Part shown: positions 25,875 through 35,601 of the stretch, piece after piece
Layout: each line of letters opens with the position of its first letter
Numbering within the stretch: the first letter of the stretch is position 1
Origin: Kiritimatiellia bacterium
GTDB lineage: Bacteria > Verrucomicrobiota > Kiritimatiellia > CAIVKH01
NCBI GenBank assembly: GCA_023953695.1
Contig: JAMLJG010000002.1
Span: forward strand, 1-64,000
Length of the DNA: 64,000 nt
Reading direction: 5' to 3'
Notes under the pieces: generated by a model
Told to the model about the DNA's origin: nothing
Database searches by the model: none
Seen by the model: only the letters and a program-made list of their open reading frames with translations
Position numbers and translations under genes: made by a program

Positions 25875-27130
25875 GTCAGTCGCACCCTCGGATCGGCCCA
25901 CGCGTAGCACAGATCAGCCAGAAGGTTCGTCAACAGATAGAGCGCGGATCCCAACACCACGACGGCGCGAACCACGTCCACATCGCTCTCATTGATCGCA
26001 TTGACGCTCAAGTAGCCGAGGCCGGGAATGCCGAAAAAACTTTCGAGCAACAAGCTGCCGGTGTAGAGAAACGGGATCGAGAGAATGACCTGCGTGATGA
26101 TCGGCACAAGCGCATTTCGCAGGACGTGCACAAACAACACTCGCCCGCGCCCCAATCCTTTCGCATACGCGGTGCGCACGTATTCGCGATACATCTCATC
26201 CAGCAAAATCGTGCGATAGAAGCGAACGCTCGAGCCGAGACCACTGAACGCGCCGATCAAAACGGGGAGCGCGAGATAGGTCCAGGAGGTGAACCCCCAA
26301 ACGGGAAACCAACCGAGCCGAAAGGCGAGGACATATTGCCCGACAATGATCCAGACCAGATAATTTACACTCATCAGCGCAACGGAGCCGATGACAAGCA
26401 AGCGATCCGGCCAGCGATTGCTAAACGCCGCGCACCACAGTCCGAGCGATACGCTGAGGATCGTCTCCAGCAGAATGATCGGAAAGGCCAGCGCCAGCGT
26501 CGGCCCAATGCCCGCCTTCAAGAGATCGAGCACGGGTTCGTTTGCGCTGCTGGAAACCCCAAAGTCGAGGCGCGCCAGTTGCTTCAGATAGAACAGAAAC
26601 TGCGAATCCCACGGATTCGCAAGGCGGCGACGCAGCGTGAGGGAGGACAGCTCCACGGAACGGCCCGCCGCCCATTCACGCAAGGCAAGCGATGCGTCAG
26701 CGCCGGGCTCCATCACGATACGCGAGGTCTGCCAGGCGCGAGATTCGGCGGTGCGCCAGCGAAGATGCCATTCATACGAAGCATCGCGGCGCAGCGGAAA
26801 TGCGAAGGGCGCGTCCCACTCGCTGTCTCCCGCCATCACTAGCGCCCCCTCTCGCCATTGTGCGCCTTTCACCTGCGACCAAGCTCCCGCGCTCTTGGAA
26901 AAGTCCGCGTCTATCAGCGCGCGCGTGGCGACGGATCGGCCCCAGAAGAGCGGCTTGTTGTAACCGCGCTGCTCGTCGAATTCCTCGAGCGCGCGCGGCG
27001 ATGCCTTGTCGCCCAGTTTCATTCGGGCCGGGCTCCCACCCACCAGATTGAACAGCACAAACGTGACCACAATCACGCCGAACAAGGTCGGAATCATCTG
27101 CAGCAGGCGTCTGGATACAAAACGGAGCAT
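25871..27130 (-). CDS. Peptide-type ABC permease (OppB/DppB family) with periplasmic insertion
   Basis: The N-terminal helix (RRLLQMIPTLFGVIVVTFVLF) and the C-terminal transport domain, with EYVRTAYAKGLGRGRVLFVHVLRNA, are OppB-like. At 419 residues it is about 100 longer than usual. The extra residues (about 63-173) interrupt the first periplasmic loop and contain a DADFSKSAGAWSQVKG phrase and alternating strands, reminiscent of carbohydrate-binding beta-sandwich domains; that resemblance is an inference. The ATG lies three bases after the stop of the binding-protein gene. Confidence 0.88.
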   Translation of the reverse strand: MLRFVSRRLLQMIPTLFGVIVVTFVLFNLVGGSPARMKLGDKASPRALEEFDEQRGYNKPLFWGRSVATRALIDADFSKSAGAWSQVKGAQWREGALVMAGDSEWDAPFAFPLRRDASYEWHLRWRTAESRAWQTSRIVMEPGADASLALREWAAGRSVELSSLTLRRRLANPWDSQFLFYLKQLARLDFGVSSSANEPVLDLLKAGIGPTLALAFPIILLETILSVSLGLWCAAFSNRWPDRLLVIGSVALMSVNYLVWIIVGQYVLAFRLGWFPVWGFTSWTYLALPVLIGAFSGLGSSVRFYRTILLDEMYREYVRTAYAKGLGRGRVLFVHVLRNALVPIITQVILSIPFLYTGSLLLESFFGIPGLGYLSVNAINESDVDVVRAVVVLGSALYLLTNLLADLCYAWADPRVRLT

Positions 27131-27133
27131 GCG

Positions 27134-28891
27134 CTATTCCAGGCGGTAATACTTTTCCATCCCGTAAGGGAAGAGGTGCGGTTTGCGGTTGTGGAGCCTC
27201 TGATTATACAGCGTATAGACCAGCGGTTCGGAAAGAAAGACCCACGGGCAATCATCAATGAGAAGGCGCGCCATGCGGGCATAGAGCGCCGTGCGTTCAG
27301 GCGAGTCGTCCATCACGCGAATGGTGTCGTAGAGACGGTCATACTCGGCATTGTGATAGTTGGCGCGGTTCGGCCCGGGCGACGCATTGGGGCCATAAAA
27401 ACACTGCAAAAAGTTTTCCGCATCCGGGTAATCGCCCAGCCAACCGAGCATGAACATTTGCGCCTGCCGCCGCTCCAACTTCTCGAAATAGGCCGGCGTG
27501 TTGTTGAAGCTCAACTTCAATGCGATACCGAGGCGATCAAAAAATGCGGCCACCATCTCCGCGGCCTGGCGCGCTTCTATATCGCCCGCGCTACCTAATT
27601 CCAGCGTCAACTCCAAGCGGCGATCGGTTGCCGGATCGCGCCCATCCGGATAGCCCGCCTCGCTCAGCAATTGCTTCGCGCGAGCGAGGTCGAAAGGAAA
27701 CGGAACATAGTCGGGATCGAACCCGGGCAACGCGCTCGGAATGGGACCCAGCGCGCGGCGAATACGCCCATTGAAAAGTTGAATCCACTCCTCCGTGTTG
27801 AATGCGCAGGTGATCGCGCGGCGCAGCAACAAATTGGTACCCAGAATGGGATCGTCCATGTTGAAGCCGAGATAGTTGATCCGCAGTTGAGGCGCGACGG
27901 CCATCTCGATTCCCCGCTCGCGTAGTGCGGGCAGCAGTTGACGATGCTTGTCCATGACGACATCCCAGTTGTCGCGCGAGATCCCCGATTCGTCCAATTG
28001 CCCGTTCAAGAACATCATCCACTGCGTCGCCGCATCCGCGACGACGTAGGCCACGATGCGATCCATGAACGGCAACGGCTTCCCCGCATCTGCCAACAGG
28101 CCGCGCTCTGCATCTCCCGCTTCCCCCGTCGTCGGATAAGAATCCGTCCGCCCCGTCTCGCGCCACGTTGGATTCCGCTCGAAGATCATCCGATAATTGC
28201 GACGCCAGTGCGCCAACCGATAGGGTCCCGTTCCGACGGGATGACTCCCAAAGCGCTCGCCATAGCGCTCTACAGCCTCGCGCGGCAATGCGCTGCCATA
28301 GTGCATGGCCAGGACCCAAAGGAATTGGGGATAGGGGTGTGTCAGTTCGATCACGAGCGTGTAGCGATCGGTCGCGCGCAGCCCCTCAACAGGGCGGTCA
28401 TAGTCCGTCGGCTCCTCGCCAGCGCTTGCATCGCGAAAGTCGTTGAGCCCGCGGATTCGACCCTCAAACGCCCACCACCCCGTCGAGCCCACCTTCCGGT
28501 CTGCCAACCGCTTGATGGAATAGACAAAATCTTCCGCCACCAATTCGCGCCCCTTCCCTCCCGGAAAACAATTGTCGTCAGAAAAATAGATTCCGGGCCG
28601 GATATGAAAGGTGTAGCGCAACCCATCGTCCGACTTCTCCGGCATCGCGGTGGCCAAGAGCGGCTCCAGACAATACGGCCGATCCAGATACGAAATCTGC
28701 AGAAGCCCCTCATAGACGCGCGCGATCGCCAGCGCCGAGGGAACATCCGCCGCTTTAGCCGGATCGAAACCGCGAATACGCGACGTCGTGATGTAAAGCG
28801 TGTTTGCGCGTTGAGCGGGCGATTCTTCGAGGCGACCGCACCCGACCACACACAGCGCCAATAGAAACAACAATGAAAGTCCGCGAAGCAT
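27134..28891 (-). CDS. Peptide-binding lipoprotein of an ABC importer (SBP family 5)
   Basis: The 585-residue protein has a lipoprotein signal ending VVGC, with the lipidated Cys at 18. The family 5 fold follows: DPAKAADVPSALAIARVYEGLL, GTGPYRLAHWRRNYRMIFERNP and RRAITCAFNTEEWIQLF. It captures peptides or similar compounds and passes them to the two permeases encoded directly downstream. The gene follows secG by 133 bases that carry the second palindrome pair. Its low similarity to the YejA-type protein nearby suggests a different substrate. Confidence 0.9.
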   Translation of the reverse strand: MLRGLSLLFLLALCVVGCGRLEESPAQRANTLYITTSRIRGFDPAKAADVPSALAIARVYEGLLQISYLDRPYCLEPLLATAMPEKSDDGLRYTFHIRPGIYFSDDNCFPGGKGRELVAEDFVYSIKRLADRKVGSTGWWAFEGRIRGLNDFRDASAGEEPTDYDRPVEGLRATDRYTLVIELTHPYPQFLWVLAMHYGSALPREAVERYGERFGSHPVGTGPYRLAHWRRNYRMIFERNPTWRETGRTDSYPTTGEAGDAERGLLADAGKPLPFMDRIVAYVVADAATQWMMFLNGQLDESGISRDNWDVVMDKHRQLLPALRERGIEMAVAPQLRINYLGFNMDDPILGTNLLLRRAITCAFNTEEWIQLFNGRIRRALGPIPSALPGFDPDYVPFPFDLARAKQLLSEAGYPDGRDPATDRRLELTLELGSAGDIEARQAAEMVAAFFDRLGIALKLSFNNTPAYFEKLERRQAQMFMLGWLGDYPDAENFLQCFYGPNASPGPNRANYHNAEYDRLYDTIRVMDDSPERTALYARMARLLIDDCPWVFLSEPLVYTLYNQRLHNRKPHLFPYGMEKYYRLE

Positions 28892-28975
28892 TGTTCACCA
28901 AGGCCTGTAAGGTACAGACCTCGGACGAGACACGGAACAACTTTTCCGAGGGTGGGAAGTTTGGCGCGCCATTAA

Positions 28976-29022
28976 TTCCAACGCTTGGAAGTTTCGCGAA
29001 TCGAGCCTTCCAAGGCTTGGAA
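28976..29022. repeat. Paired TTCCAA-N3-TTGGAA palindromes (pair B)
   Basis: TTCCAACGCTTGGAA (28976-28990) and TTCCAAGGCTTGGAA (29008-29022) start exactly 32 bp apart, the same spacing as pair A at 22406/22438. The first copy is identical to the second copy of pair A. The block begins two bases after the secG stop codon and ends 85 bases before the start of the peptide-binding lipoprotein gene, so it could control that transporter or end the glycolytic operon. Confidence 0.8.
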
Positions 29023-29024
29023 AA

Positions 29025-29483
29025 CTAGGGCGCAGCGGGTTCGGCCACGGGCGCTTCCGGCGCGGCTTCAGACGCCGCCGGCGCTTCAGTCGGAGCCGCC
29101 ACAGGCGCGGAGTCAGAAAGCAACGCAGCACCTGGCGCAGTAGCCGGCGTCGGGGTTCCGGCAGCTTGTGCCGCCGCGGGCGCTGCGACCGGCGCGGTGG
29201 GCACAGGGCCCGCACTGCGATCCATCAGGGAGCTGCCGCCGCTGCCCTGGTGAGCAAAAAGAATGCCGAGCACCGCCGTATTAGCCAAGAAGATCAGCGC
29301 CAATGTAACCGTGATTTTTGTGAGGACATTGCCCGCGCGAGAACCGAAGAGGGATTCGCTCATGCCGCCCCCAAAGGCTGTGCCGAGTCCTTCGCCCTTG
29401 GATTTCTGAAGCAGGATGACACCTGCCAAAAGCAAACACGTGACCACTTCAACGAGAATCAACAAAATGCGTACGATACCCAT
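29025..29483 (-). CDS. secG: Protein translocase subunit SecG with long Ala/Pro-rich tail
   Basis: The first 85 residues are a typical SecG: two membrane helices joined by the conserved ILLQKSKGEGLGTAFGGG loop and SESLFGSRAGNVLTKIT. SecG helps SecYE and SecA move proteins through the inner membrane. The remaining 65 residues are a low-complexity tail of Ala, Pro, Thr and Glu, longer than in most bacteria. AAGGGAA precedes the ATG. It is the last gene of gap-pgk-tpiA-secG, 17 bases after tpiA. Confidence 0.93.
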   Translation of the reverse strand: MGIVRILLILVEVVTCLLLAGVILLQKSKGEGLGTAFGGGMSESLFGSRAGNVLTKITVTLALIFLANTAVLGILFAHQGSGGSSLMDRSAGPVPTAPVAAPAAAQAAGTPTPATAPGAALLSDSAPVAAPTEAPAASEAAPEAPVAEPAAP

Positions 29484-29500
29484 GAACGTTCCCTTTTCCC

Positions 29501-30262
29501 TTAGATTGCGCCGCGCACGATTTCGATAAATGAGCGCGCTTCCAATGCCGCGCCACCAATCAGCCCGCCATCAATATCGGGCTGCCCGAACAGCTCGCGC
29601 GCATTGGCGGGCTTTACGCTGCCGCCATATTGAATCCGAACGGACTGAGCAACGGCATCATCCGCCAACTCGCGCAGCAAGCTGCGGATGAGCGCGTGGA
29701 CTTCCTGTGCCTGTTCCGGCGATGCTGTCCTACCCGTGCCGATGGCCCAAACGGGCTCATAGGCAATGATGCTGCTGACCAATTCGCGCGGCGAAAGGTC
29801 GGCCAAACTGCCGCGCACTTGTGTTGTGATCACTTCCGTCATGCGGCCGCTCTCGCGTTCGGCGAGTGTTTCGCCTATGCAGACGATCGGTTGGAGATTT
29901 GCGGCCAGCGCGGCTTTCGTCTTCTTATTGACGATTTCATCGGTCTCGCCAAAGTACGCGCGGCGCTCGCTGTGCCCGAGAATGACGTAGTGGCAATAGA
30001 GCTCGCGAAGCATCTCGGCGGAGACTTCACCGGTGTAGGCGCCGCTCTTCTCCCAGTGCATATTCTGCGCACCGAGATCAACGTGCGTATCCGTGATGGC
30101 TTCACTGACCGCTTTGAGGGCGGTGAAGGGAGGACAGAGCACTATGTCCACATCCTTGCAGTCGCCGAGTTCGCGCTTGATGGCGGTGGCCAAATCAATG
30201 GCCTCGGCCACCGTCTTGTTCATTTTCCAGTTGCCGGCGACGATGGGTTTGCGTTGGCGCAT
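29501..30262 (-). CDS. tpiA: Triosephosphate isomerase
   Basis: The 253-residue enzyme interconverts dihydroxyacetone phosphate and glyceraldehyde 3-phosphate. Active-site residues are intact: Lys13 in GNWKMN, the catalytic His in VILGHSERR (about residue 96) and the catalytic Glu in AYEPVWAIGTG (about residue 169), and the C-terminal phosphate loop IQYGGSVKPAN and GGLIGGAAL. It follows pgk by 24 bases in the glycolytic operon. Confidence 0.97.
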   Translation of the reverse strand: MRQRKPIVAGNWKMNKTVAEAIDLATAIKRELGDCKDVDIVLCPPFTALKAVSEAITDTHVDLGAQNMHWEKSGAYTGEVSAEMLRELYCHYVILGHSERRAYFGETDEIVNKKTKAALAANLQPIVCIGETLAERESGRMTEVITTQVRGSLADLSPRELVSSIIAYEPVWAIGTGRTASPEQAQEVHALIRSLLRELADDAVAQSVRIQYGGSVKPANARELFGQPDIDGGLIGGAALEARSFIEIVRGAI

Positions 30263-30286
30263 GAGAATTGTTCCAGGTTGGGTGAG

Positions 30287-31546
30287 TTAGTTTTTATCGG
30301 TCAGGGCGACAACACCGGGAAGCGCTTTGCCTTCGAGAAATTCGAGGCTGGCGCCACCACCCGTGCTGATGTGGCTCATCTTGTCTGCGAGTCCACTCTT
30401 GTTCACGGCTGCAACGCTGTCGCCGCCGCCGATGATACTCAGGCAGGAAGTTGCCGCAACAGCTTTGGCAACAGACAGGGTGCCTTCTGCAAAGGGGGCC
30501 ATCTCGAAACAACCCATGGGGCCGTTCCAAACAACCGTCTTTGCGCGGCTGATTTCGCTCGCATAAAGCGCGGCCGTTTTCGGGCCGATATCGAGCGCCA
30601 TCCAACCCTCTTCAATGCCGCCTTCGTCCACCACTTTGTGATTCGCAGCGGCGTCGAACTTGTCGGCAATGACGTGATCAACGGGGAGAAGCAGCTTCAC
30701 CCCTTTGGCCTGCGCAAACTTGAGGAGATCGGCGGCGAGCGCCACCTTGTCCTCTTCCACCAGCGATTTTCCGGTGGGAATGCCTTTGGCGCGATAGAAG
30801 GTGTAGGCCATGGCTCCCCCAATGAGCAAGGCGTCCACCTTGCCGAGGAGGTTGTGAATCACGTTGACCTTGTCGCTGACCTTGGCGCCGCCGAGGATAG
30901 CAACGAAGGGGCGTTCCGGACTGGCGAGCGCCTGGCCCATATATTTCACCTCGCGCTCCATCAGGAACCCCGCGAGGTTGGTCTTGAAAAACTTGCAAAT
31001 GATGGCGGTCGAGGCATGCGCGCGGTGCGCGGTTCCGAACGCATCGTTGACGTAGATATCGCCGAGCTCGGACAACTGGCGAGCAAACTCTTCCTGCCGC
31101 TTCTTCATCTCTGTTTTGGCGGCCTTTTTTTCCTCGTCCGTCGCGGTCTCGGGCAGCTTGACCTTCCCCTCCTCTTCTTTGTGGAAGCGCAGGTTTTCGA
31201 GGAGGAGAATGTGCTGTTCGCGGCGGAGCGACTCCGCCATGGCCTTGACTTCAGGCCCAACGCAATCCGGCGCGAAGAGAACCGGTCGGCGCAGGAGTTC
31301 GGAGAGGCGATCCGCAGCGGGTTTCAGACTGAACTCGGGCTCGGCTTTTCCACCTTTGGGGCGACCGAGGTGACTCATCAATACGACAGAAGCGCCGTGA
31401 TCAAGCACGTACTTGATTGTCGGCAGTGCAGCGCGAATACGGGTGTCGTCGGAGACGTGTCCGTTCTCAACCGGGACGTTGAAGTCCACACGAATGAGGA
31501 CACGCTTCCCTTTGATATCAATGTCGGCAATCGTTAGTTTGTTCAC
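30287..31546 (-). CDS. pgk: Phosphoglycerate kinase
   Basis: The 419-residue enzyme transfers the acyl phosphate of 1,3-bisphosphoglycerate to ADP. Conserved blocks include RVDFNVPVENG, SHLGRPKGG, LLLENLRFHKEE, YVNDAFGTAHRAHAS, ILGGAKVSDK and GGGDSVAAV. A short lysine/glutamate-rich insertion after ENLRFH is longer than in E. coli. The start codon is GTG, eight bases after GGGAG. A strong hairpin separates it from the upstream gap gene. Confidence 0.97.
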   Translation of the reverse strand: MNKLTIADIDIKGKRVLIRVDFNVPVENGHVSDDTRIRAALPTIKYVLDHGASVVLMSHLGRPKGGKAEPEFSLKPAADRLSELLRRPVLFAPDCVGPEVKAMAESLRREQHILLLENLRFHKEEEGKVKLPETATDEEKKAAKTEMKKRQEEFARQLSELGDIYVNDAFGTAHRAHASTAIICKFFKTNLAGFLMEREVKYMGQALASPERPFVAILGGAKVSDKVNVIHNLLGKVDALLIGGAMAYTFYRAKGIPTGKSLVEEDKVALAADLLKFAQAKGVKLLLPVDHVIADKFDAAANHKVVDEGGIEEGWMALDIGPKTAALYASEISRAKTVVWNGPMGCFEMAPFAEGTLSVAKAVAATSCLSIIGGGDSVAAVNKSGLADKMSHISTGGGASLEFLEGKALPGVVALTDKN

Positions 31547-31563
31547 GGTTTTCGCTCCCGGCG

Positions 31564-31587
31564 GCGGCGGGGTTACCCCCCCGCCGC
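31564..31587 (-). other. Stable intercistronic hairpin between gap and pgk
   Basis: A 9-bp pure G/C stem (31564-31572 with 31579-31587, six-base loop) lies in the 63-base gap between the gap stop and the pgk start. No T-run follows it on the minus strand. Such hairpins can protect or set the end of the upstream mRNA, giving more GapDH than PGK; here this is inference. Confidence 0.55.
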
Positions 31588-31609
31588 GCTGGATATTGAT
31601 TCGTTTGGA

Positions 31610-32692
<1,083 letters not shown>

Positions 32693-32751
32693 TTATAGCT
32701 TTCGCTTTGGATTGCGAGACGGTCGCATTGCCGCCCGCAAATAAAGTTCGA

Positions 32752-32780
32752 TGAATAGCGGATGCATCGGACAGCGTCAA
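32752..32780 (-). promoter_or_regulatory. Putative sigma70-type promoter of the gap operon
   Basis: On the minus strand TTGACG (32775-32780) and TATTCA (32752-32757) are separated by exactly 17 bases. The -35 box matches consensus at five of six positions, the -10 at three. The predicted transcript would begin near 32745 and carry a leader of about 65 bases before the gap ATG. Confidence 0.4.
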
Positions 32781-32867
32781 CAGCATCCTCCGAATTTCAG
32801 GGAATTCCCGATGGCGACGCTCGGGCTTGTATCCGCTTCCATTCATAGGTAGCGTGCGCACTGATGT

Positions 32868-33956
32868 ATGAAATTGATTGACCGATACCTGCTGCGTACC
32901 TTCTTTGTGCCGTTCGCGTATATCCTGCTGGCCTTCTGCATGTTATACGTGATTTTCGACCTTTTCGACAATCTGGGCGACTTCATCGAGGGCAACACGC
33001 CTTTCGCCCTGATTTTCCGCTACTATGTGGTACTCCTGCCGTCGGTCTGGGTGCAAATCGTCCCCGTTTCCATGTTCTTGGCGGTCTTGTATAGCCTTTC
33101 AACGCTGACAAAGAGCAACGAGTTGACCGCAATGCGCGCCAGCGGCATCAGCATCACCCGCTTGATGGCGCCCTACATGGCAGTCGGCCTCCTTGCGACG
33201 ATTTTTGTCTCGAGTATCCACGAAACGATCGGGCCGCCAGCGGCCTATTGGTGCCACAACTTCGTCCGCGAGCAAAAGCGATCGGATCCGAATTTGGTCT
33301 ATATCAAGAAGCAAATTGCCGTCAAATATCAGCGCGGTCGCCGCACGTGGCTGATCAACGAATTGGATATCCGCACACTCGAAATGCGAGGCGTTGAGAT
33401 CACACAACAGCGCGAGGATTCATCCGACGAGTGGCGGATTCGAGCGAAAGAGGCGCGCTGGCTCGATGGGCGCTGGTGGCTGCGCGACACGGTCGAGCAG
33501 GCCTACGACAAGGAGAGCAATCCCATGGGTCCGCCACACCTTTTCCTGACGCGCGAGATGCCTGACCTCAAGGAATCGCCCGACTTCTTTCTCAATGAGA
33601 CGAAAGACCCCGAATACCTCACATCGAGCGAGCTCTTCGAATATCTGAAGATGAACAAGCGGCGCGATCCGGCCGCGCTCGCGCGAATCCGCGCGGACCT
33701 CCACTTCAAAATCGCAGAACCCTGGGCCTGTATGATCGTGATGCTCCTCGGCATTCCGTTCGGCGCTCAAACCGGACGCAAGGGGGCCATGCTGGGCGTG
33801 ACGCTCTCGCTGGGCCTCTTCTTCTCCTACTATGTCCTCTCCCGCGTCGGCCTCTCAATGGCGAAGAACATGATTATCCCCGCCTGGCTCGGCCCCTGGC
33901 TCGTCAATGGTCTCTATCTGATCATCGGCGGATACATGATTCGCCGAATGCGGTGA
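32868..33956 (+). CDS. lptG: LPS export permease of the LptF/LptG family
   Basis: The 362-residue protein has the LptF/G plan: N-terminal IDRYLLRTFFVPFAYILLAF, the coupling region SNELTAMRASGIS, a periplasmic beta-jellyroll in the middle third and three C-terminal helices (WACMIVMLLGIPFGAQTGRKGAML). It moves lipopolysaccharide out of the inner membrane, which indicates a Gram-negative outer membrane. LptF and LptG are hard to tell apart by eye; LptG is the better guess. No partner gene is adjacent. It is divergent from the gap operon. Confidence 0.88.
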   Translation: MKLIDRYLLRTFFVPFAYILLAFCMLYVIFDLFDNLGDFIEGNTPFALIFRYYVVLLPSVWVQIVPVSMFLAVLYSLSTLTKSNELTAMRASGISITRLMAPYMAVGLLATIFVSSIHETIGPPAAYWCHNFVREQKRSDPNLVYIKKQIAVKYQRGRRTWLINELDIRTLEMRGVEITQQREDSSDEWRIRAKEARWLDGRWWLRDTVEQAYDKESNPMGPPHLFLTREMPDLKESPDFFLNETKDPEYLTSSELFEYLKMNKRRDPAALARIRADLHFKIAEPWACMIVMLLGIPFGAQTGRKGAMLGVTLSLGLFFSYYVLSRVGLSMAKNMIIPAWLGPWLVNGLYLIIGGYMIRRMR

Positions 33957-34014
33957 CGAATAGCGTTTGACAACCGATTTTTGTGAAGTAATTTTCCGGC
34001 ATGGAGACACTCGG

Positions 34015-34383
34015 GTGAGCGAATCAGCTACAGAAAAAGGCGACAAACCGGAAAAGCAGCCGGTGGTTGTCGCATCAGATTTTTCCGCAGCGCTTGAACA
34101 GCCAGACACCTTTCAACTTTGCCCGCTCGGACTGCAACTCTACTCGGAGAAGGCTGTCGCCCCATTCAGCGTCATGAGCGTAGACATTGAAGTTCCCGAC
34201 AACGCGGGCCACCTCAAAACCATCGCTTGCACAGGCGCGGTCGTGCGATGCCAGCCCGAGAAGGATTCCGACCGGTTCCGCGTGTGGATTCAGTTCCTCG
34301 ACCTGCCGGAAGACACGCGCGAGAATCTCAAGTGCACGGCGCGAGCGGGCAATTTTCTCTGCTCTTACTGCCTCAATTACTGA
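34015..34383 (+). CDS. Small PilZ-like protein
   Basis: The 122-residue protein has a beta-rich core typical of PilZ-like domains (VMSVDIEVPD, TIACTGAVVRCQPE, FRVWIQFLDLPEDTRENLKC). I do not see the RxxxR cyclic di-GMP motif, so it may not bind the nucleotide. A GTG at 34015 is preferred as start because GGAG lies eight bases upstream; an ATG at 33967 would add 16 residues. It follows lptG by 58 bases. The final seven bases overlap the convergent radical SAM gene. Confidence 0.5.
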   Translation: MSESATEKGDKPEKQPVVVASDFSAALEQPDTFQLCPLGLQLYSEKAVAPFSVMSVDIEVPDNAGHLKTIACTGAVVRCQPEKDSDRFRVWIQFLDLPEDTRENLKCTARAGNFLCSYCLNY

Positions 34384-35477
34384 CGCCCCAGCCGCACCGC
34401 CATCCGCCGCCCACCCCAGCGCCCCGGCTCTCCCTCAAACACGCCCGGAATCGGACGCCTGCACGAGACGCAGCGAGAATCATCCGTCAACGCCCAATCC
34501 GTAATCGTATAGCCATCGCGCCCAATCACACGCGCCCCGCAGCCGGGGCAATAGGTGCTGCCGCCCACCTCGTCGCGCACGTTGCCGGTGTAGACAAAAC
34601 GCAAACCATTCCCCATCGCGATCTCTCTCGCGCGCGCAAGTGTTTCGGGCGGAGTGGCGGGAACATCCAGCATCTTGTAGTCGGGATGAAACGCCGTGAA
34701 ATGGTGTGGCACATCGGGGCCCAATTCCCGATAAACCCATTTGGTCATCGCGTCCAACTCGTCGTCGCTATCGTTCTCATCGGGAATCAGCAGGGTGGTC
34801 AGTTCAAGCCAAACGCGCGTTTCGCGCTTCAGATAGATCAGCGTCTCCAACACGGGAGCGAGCTGCGCTCCACAGAGTTTCTGATAAAACGACTCCGTGA
34901 AGCCCTTGAGATCCACATTCGCGGCATCCATGTGCGCAAAAAATTCGCGGCGCGGCTCCTCGCAAATGTACCCCGCAGTCACAGCAACAGTGCGTATCCC
35001 GCGCGCGCGGCATGTGCGCGCAATGTCTATCGCGTATTCCATGAAGATGACGGGATCGTTGTAAGTGAACGCGACGCTCGGACAACCCAATCGGACCGCG
35101 GCGTCGGCCAGGGCATCCGGAGACGCCGAATCAGCCAGCGTATCCATTTCCCGCGACCGGCTGATATCCCAGTTTTGACAGAACCGGCAGGCCAGATTGC
35201 AGCCCGCTGTGCCAAAGGACAGCACCGACGTTCCGGGTAGAAAGTGGTTCAACGGCTTCTTCTCAATCGGGTCCACACAAAAACCGCTAGATCGGCCGTA
35301 TGTCGTCAGCGCCACCCGCCCACCGCGATTCATTCGGACAAAACACGCCCCTCGCTGCCCCTCGGTCATCCGACAGTGGTTGGGGCACAAATTGCACTGC
35401 ACGCGCCCATTCGGTAGCGCCTCCCAATACTGCGTCTCGACGTGGTCCAATGGCAAAGCCTTCACCTCCAATTGCAC
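34377..35477 (-). CDS. amrS: AmmeMemoRadiSam system radical SAM enzyme
   Basis: The 366-residue protein has the radical SAM cluster motif CNLACRFC (CxxxCxxC) in GTAGCNLACRFCQNWDIS, a preceding cysteine-rich segment (CNLCPNHCRMTEGQRGAC) and a C-terminal zinc-ribbon-like region (CPGCGARVIG and CVSCRRPI). This is the radical SAM member of the AMMECR1/MEMO/radical SAM trio, whose biochemical role is, to my knowledge, not settled. The MEMO and AMMECR1 genes lie directly divergent from it across 124 bases, so the full trio is present. Confidence 0.93.
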   Translation of the reverse strand: MQLEVKALPLDHVETQYWEALPNGRVQCNLCPNHCRMTEGQRGACFVRMNRGGRVALTTYGRSSGFCVDPIEKKPLNHFLPGTSVLSFGTAGCNLACRFCQNWDISRSREMDTLADSASPDALADAAVRLGCPSVAFTYNDPVIFMEYAIDIARTCRARGIRTVAVTAGYICEEPRREFFAHMDAANVDLKGFTESFYQKLCGAQLAPVLETLIYLKRETRVWLELTTLLIPDENDSDDELDAMTKWVYRELGPDVPHHFTAFHPDYKMLDVPATPPETLARAREIAMGNGLRFVYTGNVRDEVGGSTYCPGCGARVIGRDGYTITDWALTDDSRCVSCRRPIPGVFEGEPGRWGGRRMAVRLGRQ

Positions 35478-35514
35478 TTCCCTTAAAATACCCCACGCAA
35501 GGCGAAACGGTCAC

Positions 35515-35534
35515 TCCGGAGCCGCTCCTCCGGA
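35515..35534. other. Inverted repeat in the amrS/amrB divergent region
   Basis: TCCGGAG (35515-35521) and CTCCGGA (35528-35534) flank a six-base centre. It lies midway between the amrS start (35477) and the amrB start (35602), where an operator controlling both directions would be expected. Confidence 0.4.
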
Positions 35535-35559
35535 CGGATCGGAGGGCAATTGGCAGCCA

Positions 35560-35588
35560 TTGACAGGCATCTCGTTAAGGGGCATTTT
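35560..35588 (+). promoter_or_regulatory. Putative promoter of amrB-amrA
   Basis: A perfect TTGACA (35560-35565) is followed after 17 bases by CATTTT (35583-35588), a poor -10. Transcription would start about seven bases before the amrB ATG, leaving almost no leader; this fits the absence of a good ribosome binding site there. Confidence 0.35.
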
Positions 35589-35601
35589 AAGCCGGGCCGT
35601 C

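Noticed and set aside
29630-31537. 635-codon open frame on the plus strand opposite tpiA and pgk
   Set aside because: It is exactly antisense to two clear glycolytic enzymes, has no known motif and is explained by codon bias in GC-rich DNA.
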